From positions 1-42,440 of the forward strand of contig JAKAXM010000017.1 of assembly GCA_021816625.1 (NCBI GenBank): 42,440 nucleotides of DNA, in the 5' to 3' direction. Shown here piece by piece: positions 9,074-18,999 of this stretch. A program made the translations under genes and the position numbers. This DNA is from Pseudomonadota bacterium. Lineage in GTDB: Bacteria > Pseudomonadota > Gammaproteobacteria > Acidiferrobacterales > Acidiferrobacteraceae. Each line of letters opens with the position of its first letter. Within the stretch, counting starts at the first letter, position 1. The notes beneath the pieces were generated by a model. It did no database searches and was not told where the DNA came from. It worked only from the letters and a program-made list of their open reading frames with translations.

Positions 9074-9845
9074 GCTGGTCCCCATGGGCCTTGCGCCAAC
9101 TGATGGCGAAGCCGTTTGTGTAACGTAAGTCGATCGTGCGCATCGCCGCTCGCTTGGCGGCCAACTGTCCGAAGACCTGCGCAAAACGCGTCAGCCGTGC
9201 CGAACCCTGACGCCCCAACACGAGCTGCGGGCCGCCCTGCACGATGATCCGCCACGACTCGCGTGTGGACAATTTGAGGCCGGCAATGGTAAAGCCGAGC
9301 GGCTGCAGGATGGCCTGAAAACGCTGGAAGTGATTCAGCATGTCCTGTTCACCGCCGGGCGGTCCCTGAAAGAGGGGTAAAGACCGGTGCGGCCCAAGGC
9401 CCTGCAGATGCACATGCAGCCCCTGACGACTGACCCAGCCGCCCGCGGCCCAGCGGGCGACGGGATGGACGGGGTCCACGTAGATAACGAGGGTCCGCGG
9501 AAAGCGTCTTTCGACGTGCACGTGACCGACCCACGGCACGGCGGCGACGGCTTGGCCGACCGCGTCGAGCCGCAAGCCGTAGAAGTTCTGTCGCAAAAAC
9601 GGCTCGAGGGCGCTTACGAGGTCGGTCCTCGGGATGCGCGTAAGATCCCCTACTACCCGCACCACGCGAACCGGAAAGCGTCCCGGGGCCAGCACCGTGC
9701 GCACGGCCCCGGCAAAGCCTGCGAGGCTCAGTAGGAAGATCATGAGCTGCACGATCCGTTTGCGCGGCCGCCACCGATCACGGCGGCCCGCAGAACCCAG
9801 CCCGGTCCGCGGCATGCGCACCCCAAGCCCCGCCTCCATGGTCAT
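9057..9845 (-). CDS. ftsQ: Cell division protein FtsQ
   Basis: 262 residues. A bitopic inner-membrane protein that bridges early and late divisome proteins with FtsB and FtsL. An arginine-rich cytoplasmic tail (RRDRWRPRKR) precedes one membrane span at about 31-48. A POTRA domain follows at about 57-125 (FPVRVVRVVGDLTRIPRTDL, then PWVGHVHVERRFPRTLVIYVD), and then the beta domain. Low sequence conservation is normal for FtsQ; position between ddl and ftsA settles the identity. ATGA overlap with ddl. Confidence 0.93.
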   Translation of the reverse strand: MTMEAGLGVRMPRTGLGSAGRRDRWRPRKRIVQLMIFLLSLAGFAGAVRTVLAPGRFPVRVVRVVGDLTRIPRTDLVSALEPFLRQNFYGLRLDAVGQAVAAVPWVGHVHVERRFPRTLVIYVDPVHPVARWAAGGWVSRQGLHVHLQGLGPHRSLPLFQGPPGGEQDMLNHFQRFQAILQPLGFTIAGLKLSTRESWRIIVQGGPQLVLGRQGSARLTRFAQVFGQLAAKRAAMRTIDLRYTNGFAISWRKAHGDQHDQKG

Positions 9846-10750
9846 GACGCCTCCAGGGTCTCGGCCAGGATGGCCTCGACCAGATCTGCAAAACCGAGAC
9901 CCGCCGCGCGCGCCGCCATAGGCACCAGGCTATGATCGGTCATGCCGGGCACTGTGTTCAGCTCCAGCACATAAAAACGGCCTTGCGCGTCGGCCATAAT
10001 GTCGACCCGGCCCCAGCCCCGCCCTCCCAATGCCTTGAAGGCGTTCATCGCGAGCGCCTGGATGTCCGCTTCGGCAGCGGCCGTAAGACCCGCGGGGCAG
10101 TGGTAGCGCGTGGTGTTCAGCACATATTTGGCCTCGTAGTCGTAGATCTCATGGGGCGTCTCGAGGCGAATGGTCGGTAGGGCGCGGGCACCGAGAATCG
10201 CACAGGTGTATTCCGGCCCACAGATACACCGCTCGGCCAGAACCGGCCCGAAACGGCAGGCCTCCTGGTAGGCGCGCGCGAGGTCTGCAGCCAGGTGAAC
10301 CTTGCTGACACCAATGCTAGAGCCTTCCGACAAGGGCTTTATGACGAGCGGGAAGCCGAGCGCCGCGGCCAGGGGCAGATCACGTTCCGATGTCAGGACG
10401 CAAGAATCCGGGGTCGGCAGCTGGGCCGAGCGCAGGATGGCCTTACTTAGGGCCTTGTCCATAGCGACTGCCGAGGCCGCCACGCCGCTGCCCGTATAGG
10501 GGATACCCAGAACCTCCAGTAGTCCTTGGACGGCGCCATCCTCGCCTAGCCGGCCATGCAAAGCGATGAAGGCCCGGTCATAGCCGCCGCCCAGCAGGGC
10601 CGCGACCAGGCCGGATTGGGCATCTATCCCGTGGGCATCTATCCCGCGCGACCTCAGGGCCGTCAACACGGCGGCGCCACTTTTGAGCGACACTTCCCGC
10701 TCCGATGAGCTGCCACCGTATAAGACTGCGACCTTCCCATAACGGCTCAT
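9842..10750 (-). CDS. ddl: D-alanine--D-alanine ligase
   Basis: 302 residues from the ATG at 10748-10750, which overlaps the murB stop as ATGA; a start seven codons earlier inside murB is less likely. This ATP-grasp enzyme makes the D-Ala-D-Ala dipeptide used by MurF. Seen: KVAVLYGGSSSEREVSL at the start, PYTGSGVAASAVAMDK, the loop EGSSIGVSKV, and the metal- and phosphate-binding ELNTVPGMTDHSL near the C-terminus. A DdlB-type enzyme inside the dcw cluster is the usual gammaproteobacterial arrangement. Confidence 0.96.
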   Translation of the reverse strand: MSRYGKVAVLYGGSSSEREVSLKSGAAVLTALRSRGIDAHGIDAQSGLVAALLGGGYDRAFIALHGRLGEDGAVQGLLEVLGIPYTGSGVAASAVAMDKALSKAILRSAQLPTPDSCVLTSERDLPLAAALGFPLVIKPLSEGSSIGVSKVHLAADLARAYQEACRFGPVLAERCICGPEYTCAILGARALPTIRLETPHEIYDYEAKYVLNTTRYHCPAGLTAAAEADIQALAMNAFKALGGRGWGRVDIMADAQGRFYVLELNTVPGMTDHSLVPMAARAAGLGFADLVEAILAETLEAS

Positions 10751-11631
10751 GACGGCTCTCCCACGATGCACACCTCGGGTTCAAGCGTGATCCCTGTCTC
10801 GGTGCGCACCCTGTCCTGGACGCGCAGGATCAACCGCTCTATGTCCTGGGCGCGGGCATCACCCTCGTTTACGATGAAGTTGGCATGATGCTCGGAGACG
10901 ACCGCGCCTCCCTCGCGCAGCCCTTTGAGGCCGGCACCCTCGATAAGGCGCGCGGCGTAATCTCCGGGGGGATTACGAAACACAGAACCGGCATTGGCCG
11001 TCTGGGTCGGTTGGGTACGCTTGCGTAAAGCGAGGTGTTCCCGGATGCGGGCCTTGCCCACTTCGCTCGCACCGGCCGGCAAAGACAGGCGCACAGAGAC
11101 AAACCACTCCCCGTCGGGCCCTGTCACCGAGCGATAGCGGATACGAAAATCCGCAGGCGGCCTGCGGCGGACGCAGCCGGCGCGATCGACGGTCTCGACA
11201 AAGGCTACGTAGTCCCATATCTGTGAACCGGCGGCACCGGCGTTCATGGCAAGCGCCCCACCCACGGTGCCCGGTATGCCCGCCAGAAATTCAAGGCCGA
11301 GCCGCCCGGACTGGGCACAAAAACGCGCAAGCTTGGCGCACGGCACGCCGGCCTCGGCATACACGAGAGCGGCCTCGTGGCCGAGCGCGCCCAGGCCGCC
11401 CGCGGTGGCGATGACGGCACCCCGGATCCCGCCATCCCGCACCAAGGTATTGCTGCCCAGACCCAGCCAGAACAGGGGGACCTCCTGATGAGCGGCCAAA
11501 AACGGCCCCAAGGCGGCGACCGTGGCGGGCACAAAAAAGATGTCCGCCGGGCCGCCCACGCGCCAGGTCGTATGCGCGGCAAGCGGCTCATCGCGACGGA
11601 CCGTACCGACCACTGGCGGTTCGTGGCTCAT
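10747..11631 (-). CDS. murB: UDP-N-acetylenolpyruvoylglucosamine reductase (short form)
   Basis: 294 residues. This FAD enzyme reduces enolpyruvyl-UDP-GlcNAc to UDP-N-acetylmuramate with NADPH. Seen: [10 protein letters not shown], the FAD-binding [29 protein letters not shown], the catalytic serine S216 in NAGSVFRNP, and the acid E286 in LEPEV. The length and spacing fit the short, type II class of about 300 residues, not the 342-residue type I enzyme of E. coli. Its presence inside the dcw cluster between murC and ddl, with ATGA overlaps on both sides, makes it an integral operon member. In E. coli murB is elsewhere. Confidence 0.95.
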   Translation of the reverse strand: MSHEPPVVGTVRRDEPLAAHTTWRVGGPADIFFVPATVAALGPFLAAHQEVPLFWLGLGSNTLVRDGGIRGAVIATAGGLGALGHEAALVYAEAGVPCAKLARFCAQSGRLGLEFLAGIPGTVGGALAMNAGAAGSQIWDYVAFVETVDRAGCVRRRPPADFRIRYRSVTGPDGEWFVSVRLSLPAGASEVGKARIREHLALRKRTQPTQTANAGSVFRNPPGDYAARLIEGAGLKGLREGGAVVSEHHANFIVNEGDARAQDIERLILRVQDRVRTETGITLEPEVCIVGEPS

Positions 11632-13022
11632 GATTGGGCCTCCGCCAGGGCCTGCGGTAAGGCCAGTGCCGCCTGCCCTATGTTGCCCGCGCCCAGGGTC
11701 AGCACAAGATCGTTGGGCGCCACCACCGGCGCCAGGATGCGCGGCAGGTCGGCGATATTTTCAACGAACACCGGATGGCGTCCGCGGGCGCGTATCGACC
11801 GACACAAGGCACGTCCGTCCGCACCGCTGATCGGCGTCTCGCCCGCGGCATAGACCTCGGTCACGAACAGATTGTCGATCTCGGCTAGGGCGGCGGCGAA
11901 ATCTTCGAGCAGATCATGGGTGCGCGAGTAGCGGTGTGGCTGGAACACCACGACCAGCCGTCGCATGGGCCAACCGTCGCGAGCCGCCTGCAGGGTGGCT
12001 GCGATCTCACGCGGATGATGGGCATAGTCATCGACAAACAAAATGTCGCCACCCCGGACGTCGCTCACGGCGTTGATTTGAAAACGGCGACCGATGCCGG
12101 AGAAGGTGGAAAGGGCGCGCGCGATATCCTCACGCTTAGCCCCCAACTCATGCCCCACCGCGATTGCCGCCAGGGCATTGAGGACGTTATGGTGACCGGG
12201 TTGGCGCAAAGACACACCGAGCCACGACTCATCTCCGCGATAGGCGACGGTAAAACGCATATGCTGGCCGTCCTGCGTGATATCGCGGGCGCGGAGTTCG
12301 GCCTCCGCGCTTACCCCGTAGGTCAGAACGGGTTTGTGGATATCGGGGAGCAGGGCCCGGACCACGGGATCGTCCACGCAAACGATGGCGAGACCATAGA
12401 AGGGCAGATTGTGGAGAAAGGCAAGAAAGGCCTGCTTTAGCCGCTGAAAGTCGCCGCCATAGGTGGCCATATGATCGGAATCGATATTGGTGACGATGGC
12501 GATCAATGGCTGCAGATGCAGGAAGGAGGCATCGCTTTCGTCGGCTTCCGCTACGAGATAGCGCCCGCGGCCAAGGCGTGCATGGCTGCCAATACTGTTA
12601 AGCCGGCCGCCGATGACGAAGGTGGGGTCCAGACCGGCTTGTGCGAGGACGCTCGCCACGAGGCTCGTCGTCGTCGTCTTGCCGTGGGTTCCTGCAATGG
12701 CGATCCCCTGCTGAAGACGCATGAGCTCGCCCAACATCTCGGCGCGCGGGATCACCGGTATCTTGGCCTCGCGCGCGGCCAGCACCTCGGGGTTATGGGG
12801 CGCGATCGCAGACGAAACGACGACGACATCCTGGGACGACACGAGGGTCCTGTCATGGCCGATGTGGACGCGGATTCCGAGTCCCTGAAGCCTGCGCGTC
12901 GTGGCGCTCTCCGCAGTATCCGATCCCGACACCTCGAACTTTAGATTGTGTAGGACCTCGGCAATACCGCACATGCCGGCACCGCCGATGCCTACGAAAT
13001 GGATGCGGTGAACGTTATGCAT
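11628..13022 (-). CDS. murC: UDP-N-acetylmuramate--L-alanine ligase
   Basis: 464 residues from the ATG at 13020-13022 ([13 protein letters not shown] follows at once). A longer frame into murG would add 14 residues that do not look like MurC. It adds L-Ala to UDP-MurNAc, the first amino acid of the peptide stem. Seen: the Rossmann GIGGAGM, the ATP-binding [38 protein letters not shown], and the C-terminal YAHHPREI and FQPHRYSRT. It overlaps murG by 8 bases and murB by ATGA. Confidence 0.97.
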   Translation of the reverse strand: MHNVHRIHFVGIGGAGMCGIAEVLHNLKFEVSGSDTAESATTRRLQGLGIRVHIGHDRTLVSSQDVVVVSSAIAPHNPEVLAAREAKIPVIPRAEMLGELMRLQQGIAIAGTHGKTTTTSLVASVLAQAGLDPTFVIGGRLNSIGSHARLGRGRYLVAEADESDASFLHLQPLIAIVTNIDSDHMATYGGDFQRLKQAFLAFLHNLPFYGLAIVCVDDPVVRALLPDIHKPVLTYGVSAEAELRARDITQDGQHMRFTVAYRGDESWLGVSLRQPGHHNVLNALAAIAVGHELGAKREDIARALSTFSGIGRRFQINAVSDVRGGDILFVDDYAHHPREIAATLQAARDGWPMRRLVVVFQPHRYSRTHDLLEDFAAALAEIDNLFVTEVYAAGETPISGADGRALCRSIRARGRHPVFVENIADLPRILAPVVAPNDLVLTLGAGNIGQAALALPQALAEAQS

Positions 13023-14091
13023 GCGCAAGCTCCCAGCAGGTCGCGACGATACGTTCGGTGGCATCCGGCATGGCGCAGGCCCGACAACTCACCGCCATGC
13101 GCATGCCAACCTCCGGACTGCGCGCGAGCTGTCCGAGCAACTCCGCGACATGGGCCGGGGAGAACTCGCGCTGCGCGATACAGAGCGCCGCGGCCCGATC
13201 CGCGAGGAACCGGGCGTTGGCGGTCTGATGGTCATCCGTTGCAAACGGAAAAGGCACTAGGATAGCGGCAACGCCCGCGGCGCACAGTTCCGCAATTGTC
13301 ATCGCTCCGGCCCGACAAATGACGACGTCAGCCCATTCGTACTGCGCCGCCATATCTTCCATGAAGGTCGTCACCTCGGCGGTAACGCCGCGACTCCGGT
13401 ACGCGTCTTCCGTGGTCGCGAGCCCACTGCTCCCCGTCTGGTGCCGGACCAGCGGCCGGATGGCAGGTTCCATGAGGGCTAATGCCTCTGGTAGCACGGT
13501 ATTGAGGACTGTCGCCCCTTGACTGCCGCCGACTACGAGCACGCGCAACGGGGGCGTACGATCACGCAAGCGGGTCTCCGGCCGCGGTATACGCAAGATC
13601 TCGGCGCGCACCGGGTTGCCCACATGGAGGGCACCAGGCAGTGCCCGGAAGGCGTCGGGAAAACCGCATAAGACACGATCGGCAAGCAGCGCGAGCCATC
13701 GATTGGTGAGGCCAGCCAAGGCATTTTGCTCGTGGATGACAAGGGGTGTGCGCGTAAGCCAGGCCGCGATTCCACCGGGTCCGGCGACAAAGCCGCCCAT
13801 GGCCAGCACGAGGTCAGGGCGGTGACGGCGAAATATCCCGTAGGCCTGCCAGACGGCAACCACCAAGCGGCCGGGCAACAACAGAAGGTCGCGCAGCGAA
13901 CCCCGCCGCAGCCCCTGAATCGTTATCCATTCGATCGGGAAACCGGCCGCGGGGACGACCCGCGCCTCGAGACCCCGCTGGGTCCCGACCCAGACGACGG
14001 TAACCCCTTCGTCGCGCAAGCTGCGGGCGACGGCAAGCGCGGGGAATACGTGGCCGCCGGTGCCGCCCGCAAGAATCAAGACCCGCATCAT
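13015..14091 (-). CDS. murG: Lipid II synthase: N-acetylglucosaminyltransferase MurG
   Basis: 358 residues. This GT-B enzyme at the inner face of the cytoplasmic membrane transfers GlcNAc to lipid I to make lipid II. Seen: the N-terminal glycine loop [41 protein letters not shown], the second G-loop VVGGSQGA, and the donor-binding [11 protein letters not shown] and [13 protein letters not shown]. Two adjacent ATGs begin the gene; the first makes an ATGA overlap with ftsW. The stop lies inside the start of murC (8-base overlap). Confidence 0.97.
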   Translation of the reverse strand: MMRVLILAGGTGGHVFPALAVARSLRDEGVTVVWVGTQRGLEARVVPAAGFPIEWITIQGLRRGSLRDLLLLPGRLVVAVWQAYGIFRRHRPDLVLAMGGFVAGPGGIAAWLTRTPLVIHEQNALAGLTNRWLALLADRVLCGFPDAFRALPGALHVGNPVRAEILRIPRPETRLRDRTPPLRVLVVGGSQGATVLNTVLPEALALMEPAIRPLVRHQTGSSGLATTEDAYRSRGVTAEVTTFMEDMAAQYEWADVVICRAGAMTIAELCAAGVAAILVPFPFATDDHQTANARFLADRAAALCIAQREFSPAHVAELLGQLARSPEVGMRMAVSCRACAMPDATERIVATCWELAHA

Positions 14092-15236
14092 CGTGATGCC
14101 CCCTGGGCGCGCGTCTCGCGATCGATGCGCAGCAAGAGGCCCATCGCCATACAGCTCATGAGCGTACTCGATCCGCCATAACTCACCAAGGGCAAACCGA
14201 GTCCTTTGGTCGGTAGGACACCCATATCGACACCCATGTTGATAATCGCCTCAAGGGTGATCAGGATAGCCACTCCTTGGGCAACGTAGCAGGAATAAAG
14301 GTCGCCAAGGCGGCGGGCGGCCGCAGCGATCTGAAAGGCGCGCAGGGTCAGCAAGGCGAACAGGGCTATCACGGCCACCACGCCCACGAGGCCGAACTCT
14401 TCCCCGACCACGGCGAACAGAAAATCCGTGTGGGCGGCCGGTAGATAGTAGAGTTTTTGAATGCCAAGCCCCAGACCGCGGCCCGACCAGCCACCGCGGC
14501 CAAAGGCCATGAGCGACTGGACCAGCTGGTAACCGTCACCTTTGGCCTGCGCAAACGGGTGCAAGAAACCTATGATCCGGCGCTCCCGGTAGCGCGAGAC
14601 CACCGTCAGAACCACCCCCGCAGCAACCCCGGAGAGCAACACGAGCAGGAAATGGCTCAGGCGGACGCCGCCGACGAACAGCATTCCGAAGGCAACCGCC
14701 CATAAAATCACCTCGCTGCCCATATCGGGCTCTAGGAGCAACAAAACACCGATCACCATGAGCAAGGTCGCGACCGTCAAGATGCCATGCGTAAACTCGC
14801 TCAAACGATCCTGACGCCGGACGAGATAGCCTGCGAGATATAAAACGAGGAAGAGCTTCAGGAACTCCGAGGGCTGCACGTTCATGAAGCCAAACGACAG
14901 CCAGCGGGCCGAGCCGTTGACCCGTACGCCCACGTGCGGTATGAGCACCATGGCGAGCGCCCCCAGACCGCCCATCAAAAGATAAGGGGAAATCTGCCGC
15001 CAAAAGGTCATGGGCACAAGCACCGTGACAAAGAGGGCGATCACGCTGAGCGCCACGTTCACGCCATCATGCAGGAAATAGTAGGCGCTATAGCCGGCAC
15101 GGTGCACGGACACAAATGCCGACGCCGAATAGACCATGACGAGACCAAATACGAGCAAGATGAGGACCGTATACAACAGCGTGCCGTCCAGGGGCGGCAG
15201 CCGGCGATGGGTCATGGTCTCTCCCGCGTTAACCAT
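14088..15236 (-). CDS. ftsW: Divisome SEDS peptidoglycan polymerase FtsW
   Basis: 382 residues from the ATG at 15234-15236, which has AGGAG about seven bases upstream; a second candidate at 15215 also has a good GGGAG. A long upstream open frame inside murD is not plausible. FtsW is a ten-span protein that polymerises lipid II together with FtsI. Many membrane segments are visible. SEDS signatures seen: VNGSARWLSFGFMNVQPSEF, LEPDMGS, the GLGLGIQKLYYLPAAHTDF stretch, VVGEEFG and GLPLVSYGGSS. It overlaps murD by 8 bases. Confidence 0.95.
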   Translation of the reverse strand: MVNAGETMTHRRLPPLDGTLLYTVLILLVFGLVMVYSASAFVSVHRAGYSAYYFLHDGVNVALSVIALFVTVLVPMTFWRQISPYLLMGGLGALAMVLIPHVGVRVNGSARWLSFGFMNVQPSEFLKLFLVLYLAGYLVRRQDRLSEFTHGILTVATLLMVIGVLLLLEPDMGSEVILWAVAFGMLFVGGVRLSHFLLVLLSGVAAGVVLTVVSRYRERRIIGFLHPFAQAKGDGYQLVQSLMAFGRGGWSGRGLGLGIQKLYYLPAAHTDFLFAVVGEEFGLVGVVAVIALFALLTLRAFQIAAAARRLGDLYSCYVAQGVAILITLEAIINMGVDMGVLPTKGLGLPLVSYGGSSTLMSCMAMGLLLRIDRETRAQGASR

Positions 15237-16578
15237 GGAGATCTCCTGCGGATCCCGCCGTGAGTCCCTGTACGGCCGCGGCAAAGACCTCGCCACGGTG
15301 GGCATAGTTGCGAAACATGTCGAAGCTTGCGCAGGCTGGCGATAGCAGGACCTGATCTCCGGTCTGCGCCAGGCGAGCCGCGCAGGCAACGGCCTCCTCC
15401 AGGGAGGCGGCGCGCTCCAAAGGGCAGCACCCGTGCAGCGCTGCCGCCAAGCGGTCCGCGTCACGTCCGATCAAAACGACAGCGCGCGCTTTGGCGCGCA
15501 CGATCGGCGCGAGGTCGCCAAAGTCGGCACCTTTGCCCTCGCCTCCGGCGATCAGCACCACAGGGCCCGGAAGGCCCGCCAGGGCGGCCGCCGTAGCCCC
15601 GACATTGGTGCCCTTCGAGTCATCGATCCATGTAATACCGGCGTGGGTCGCCACCACCTGAGTCCGATGGGCAAGCCCCGGAAACGCACGGATGGCGGCA
15701 ATGAGGGGTTCCCAGTCATCCGTGAGGGCCGTGGCAAGCGCCAGGGCGGCCAGGACATTGGCGACATTGTGTTGTCCCGGAATCGGGATGTCGCCGGCGG
15801 GCATGATCGGGCGTCGGCCCTGGGCCAGCCAGGGCGCCCCGGCGTGCTCTATGAGACCGAAATCCCGCCCGATCGGACGATCGAGCCCAAATGACACCAC
15901 CTCGCGATCCTCATGGGCCATGGCCGCCACCCACGGATCCTCGCGATTGATCACGACGCGCCCCATACCCGTGAAGATGCGTGCCTTGGCGTGAGCGTAC
16001 TCCGCCATATCCTCGTAACGGTCCATGTGGTCGGGGCTTACATTCAAGACGACTGCAGCCTCGGCGCTTAAGCTCGTGGTGGTCTCGAGCTGAAAGCTCG
16101 AGAGCTCGAGGACATAGACATCGGGGCGGGCGCGGGTCAGCAATGACAGGACCGGCACGCCGATGTTGCCGGCAACCTCGACGTGGCGGCCTGCCGCCCT
16201 CATCATGTCGCCGACGAGCGAGGTCACGGTGCTCTTGCCATTGGAGCCGGTTACGGCAATGACGGGGGCCTCACAGACCCGGGCGAAGAGCTCGATATCC
16301 CCAACGACCGGGACACCGGCGGCATGGGCGGCGGCGATCGCGGGTTCCTTGATGGATATCCCGGGGCTCACGGCCAGGATGTCGGCGCCCGTGAGGATCT
16401 CGCTCGCAAAAGGACCGGACAGGAATTGCACCTCCGGGTGGCGTTCGCGCAGGGCCGCAAGCCGCGGCGGCGCCTCGCGGCTATCGCACACGATGACCTC
16501 GCGTCCTTGTCCACGCAGATACTCGACGGTGGCAAAGCCGGTCTCGCCGAGACCCAGGACGACCGTGTAGCGGCTCAT
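15229..16578 (-). CDS. murD: UDP-N-acetylmuramoyl-L-alanine--D-glutamate ligase
   Basis: 449 residues. It adds D-Glu to UDP-MurNAc-L-Ala in the cytoplasm. Seen: the N-terminal VLGLGETGFATVEYL, the ATP loop VTGSNGKSTVTSL, NIGVPVL, ELSSFQLETT, LNVSPDHMDRY, and in the C-terminal domain WIDDSKGTNVGAT and SPACASFDMFRNYAHRGEVF. All conserved catalytic stretches are present. The start overlaps mraY as ATGA and the stop lies inside ftsW. Confidence 0.97.
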   Translation of the reverse strand: MSRYTVVLGLGETGFATVEYLRGQGREVIVCDSREAPPRLAALRERHPEVQFLSGPFASEILTGADILAVSPGISIKEPAIAAAHAAGVPVVGDIELFARVCEAPVIAVTGSNGKSTVTSLVGDMMRAAGRHVEVAGNIGVPVLSLLTRARPDVYVLELSSFQLETTTSLSAEAAVVLNVSPDHMDRYEDMAEYAHAKARIFTGMGRVVINREDPWVAAMAHEDREVVSFGLDRPIGRDFGLIEHAGAPWLAQGRRPIMPAGDIPIPGQHNVANVLAALALATALTDDWEPLIAAIRAFPGLAHRTQVVATHAGITWIDDSKGTNVGATAAALAGLPGPVVLIAGGEGKGADFGDLAPIVRAKARAVVLIGRDADRLAAALHGCCPLERAASLEEAVACAARLAQTGDQVLLSPACASFDMFRNYAHRGEVFAAAVQGLTAGSAGDLHG

Positions 16579-17651
16579 AGCTGCCCCCCGAGCGACGAGA
16601 GCCCAACCAGAACCAGAACCGCCGTAACGATCCAGAAACGCACGATCACGCGCGGCTCCGGCCAGCCCTTCAATTCGAAATGATGATGCAAAGGCGCCAT
16701 CCTGAAGATACGCCGGCCGGTCAGCTTAAATGACCCCACCTGCAACATGACCGACACCGTCTCCAAGACAAAGACCCCACCCATAACAAAAAGTAAGGCC
16801 TCGTCGCGAATGACGACCGCAATGACCCCGAGGGCACCACCGAGGGCGAGCGCACCCACGTCGCCCATGAAGACCTGGGCCGGATAGGCATTGAACCACA
16901 AGAAGGCGAGCGCGGAGCCGATAATGGCGCAGCAGAAGATGACGAGGTCGCGGGCCCCGGGCACAAAGGCGTGACCGGCCAGCGCCGCGAGTCGCGCATC
17001 GCCCGCGACGTAGGCCAGCACTGCGAGGCCGCCGGCCACGAGCGCCGTGGGAAACGCCGCCAGGCCGTCCAATCCGTCGGTGAGGTTGACGGCGTTACTC
17101 GCCCCGGTGACGACCAGGAATCCCAGAAAAATGAAGGCAAGAGCCCCGAGCTGCACGAGGGGATGGCCGATCCAGGGCAGATAGAAAGCGGTCGCCGGCC
17201 CCTTGCTCGCCACGGCAAAGACACCGGCCGCGGCCGCCACAGAGGCGCACATCTGCGCGAGAAACTTGGCACGTGCGCCGATCCCGCGCGGATTTTTATG
17301 GAGCAATTTCACATAATCGTCGGCCCACCCGATGAGACCGAACACCAGTAAAGTGGCAAGCGCGATCCAGGTCTTAGCGTCGCTTAGCCGCATCCAGAGC
17401 ACGGTCGCGACCGTGATCGAAAACAGCATAAGGAGACCGCCCATGGTTGGCGTGCCGGCCTTCTGGTAGTGGCTTTGGGGTCCGTCGCGGCGCACGGTCT
17501 GACCAATGAGTCGCGCTGTCAGCCGGCGGATCATAGGGGGTCCGGCGGCTAGCCCGACGCCAAAGGCCGTCAGAAACGCGAGCAAGGCGCGATCCACGAA
17601 GAAGTGGGCGGCGGCATGGGCGGCCCACATTTTAAGGATGAGCAGAAACAT
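16575..17651 (-). CDS. mraY: Phospho-N-acetylmuramoyl-pentapeptide transferase
   Basis: 358 residues with about ten membrane spans. MraY joins UDP-MurNAc-pentapeptide to undecaprenyl phosphate, making lipid I. Seen: SHYQKAGTPTMGG, the catalytic aspartates in GWADDYVK and in NAVNLTDGLDGLA, FNAYPAQVFMGDVGALALG, and the HHH motif in APLHHHFELKG. The start lies 20 bases inside the end of murF, the largest overlap in the cluster. Confidence 0.97.
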   Translation of the reverse strand: MFLLILKMWAAHAAAHFFVDRALLAFLTAFGVGLAAGPPMIRRLTARLIGQTVRRDGPQSHYQKAGTPTMGGLLMLFSITVATVLWMRLSDAKTWIALATLLVFGLIGWADDYVKLLHKNPRGIGARAKFLAQMCASVAAAAGVFAVASKGPATAFYLPWIGHPLVQLGALAFIFLGFLVVTGASNAVNLTDGLDGLAAFPTALVAGGLAVLAYVAGDARLAALAGHAFVPGARDLVIFCCAIIGSALAFLWFNAYPAQVFMGDVGALALGGALGVIAVVIRDEALLFVMGGVFVLETVSVMLQVGSFKLTGRRIFRMAPLHHHFELKGWPEPRVIVRFWIVTAVLVLVGLSSLGGQL

Positions 17652-18999
17652 CGGGCCCTCCTGCGGCGCGCAAACCCGATGTTACGGCATCCATCCCCAT
17701 GCTGCGGGAACCCTTGACGAGGACAACCGCGTTGGGGTGGAGCACGGCCTGTAGATCCTGCACCAGCGCGTCATGCGTCTCGTAGTGCCGGCCATTGGCG
17801 CCAAAGGCCGCACAAGCCCCTTGCGACAGCGGTCCGAGCGTCCATAAATGTTCGATCCCTGCGCGTCGGCAGGCGGCGCCGAAGTCGGCGTGCAAGGACG
17901 GGGCCTGCACCCCCAACTCCGCCATGTCCCCCAGAACGAACCAGCGCTCGCCCGGCAGGGCCGCCAACACCGCGAGGGCGGCGCGCGCCGAATCGGGATT
18001 GGCGTTGTAACTATCGTCGATGAGCCACGCCCCGCCCGCGGCCCGGGTGGATTGCAGACGGCCGGCCACGGGTACCGCGCCCGCGAGGCCCCGGGCTACC
18101 GCCTCTGCCGAGGCCCCTAGGGCGAGCGCGGCGGCGGTGGCCGCCAGGGCATTCACCACATTGTGCGCACCGAGCAAAGGCAGACGGACGCGCAAGGGTT
18201 CATCCCAGGCCGGCGCCGTGATATGGAGGTCACTGCCCTCCGGATCCGTCACGAACTGGGCCGAGACATCCGCCGACGAGCCCAATCCAAAGGTGAGGAC
18301 CGGCCCCGGCGCGAGCGTACGCCAATAACCGGCATAGGCGTCGTCGGCATTGATGACCGCCACCCCGGCCGGCGGCAGACTGCTATATAAAGAGCCCTTT
18401 TCGGCGGCTACGGCCTGCACCGTGCCAAGCCCAGCCAGATGGGCCGCCCCGGCATTGGTCACTATGGCCACGTCCGGATGCGCAATCGCCCCGAGAGCGG
18501 CAATCTCTCCGGGACGGTTCATACCGATCTCGACCACGGCGTACCGGTCGTGGTGGCCCAGCCGCAGCAGGGTAAGCGGCAGGCCGATGTCGTTATTCAG
18601 ATTCCCTTGGGTGGCGATACCAGGTCCCGTCGCGGCCATAATGCGCGCCGTCAGTTCCTTGACGCTGGTCTTGCCATTGCTGCCCGTCACGGCGATCACC
18701 GGCACGCCCATACGCCGGCGCCAATAGCCGGCGAGCTGACCCAAGGCCCGGCGCGTATCTGGGACGACGAGGCACGGCGGCCAGCCGGGCTCTCGCGGGC
18801 GCTCGGTCAGAGCCGCCACGGCCCCGCGCGTCGCGGCCTCCGCGAGAAAGGCATGGCCGTCGAAACGCTGGCCACGGAGCGCGACGAACAAGGCCCCCGG
18901 GGCCAAAGAACGAGTGTCCGTCGCCACGCCCCGAATCGTGAGCGATGGCCCGCTGGCCGCTGCCCCCACGGCGCTTGCCACCTCTTCCCAGGTCAGCAC
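17632..18999 (-). CDS. murF: UDP-N-acetylmuramoyl-tripeptide--D-alanyl-D-alanine ligase
   Basis: 455 residues. It adds the D-Ala-D-Ala made by Ddl to the UDP-MurNAc-tripeptide. Seen: DTRSLAPGALFVAL in the substrate domain, the ATP loop VTGSNGKTSVKEL, TQGNLNNDIGLPLTLL, EIGMNRPGEI, LLGAHNVVNALAA, and IDDSYNANPDSARAAL. The C-terminal 20 bases overlap mraY; the start overlaps murE by 7 bases. Confidence 0.97.
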   Translation of the reverse strand: MLTWEEVASAVGAAASGPSLTIRGVATDTRSLAPGALFVALRGQRFDGHAFLAEAATRGAVAALTERPREPGWPPCLVVPDTRRALGQLAGYWRRRMGVPVIAVTGSNGKTSVKELTARIMAATGPGIATQGNLNNDIGLPLTLLRLGHHDRYAVVEIGMNRPGEIAALGAIAHPDVAIVTNAGAAHLAGLGTVQAVAAEKGSLYSSLPPAGVAVINADDAYAGYWRTLAPGPVLTFGLGSSADVSAQFVTDPEGSDLHITAPAWDEPLRVRLPLLGAHNVVNALAATAAALALGASAEAVARGLAGAVPVAGRLQSTRAAGGAWLIDDSYNANPDSARAALAVLAALPGERWFVLGDMAELGVQAPSLHADFGAACRRAGIEHLWTLGPLSQGACAAFGANGRHYETHDALVQDLQAVLHPNAVVLVKGSRSMGMDAVTSGLRAAGGPDVSAHP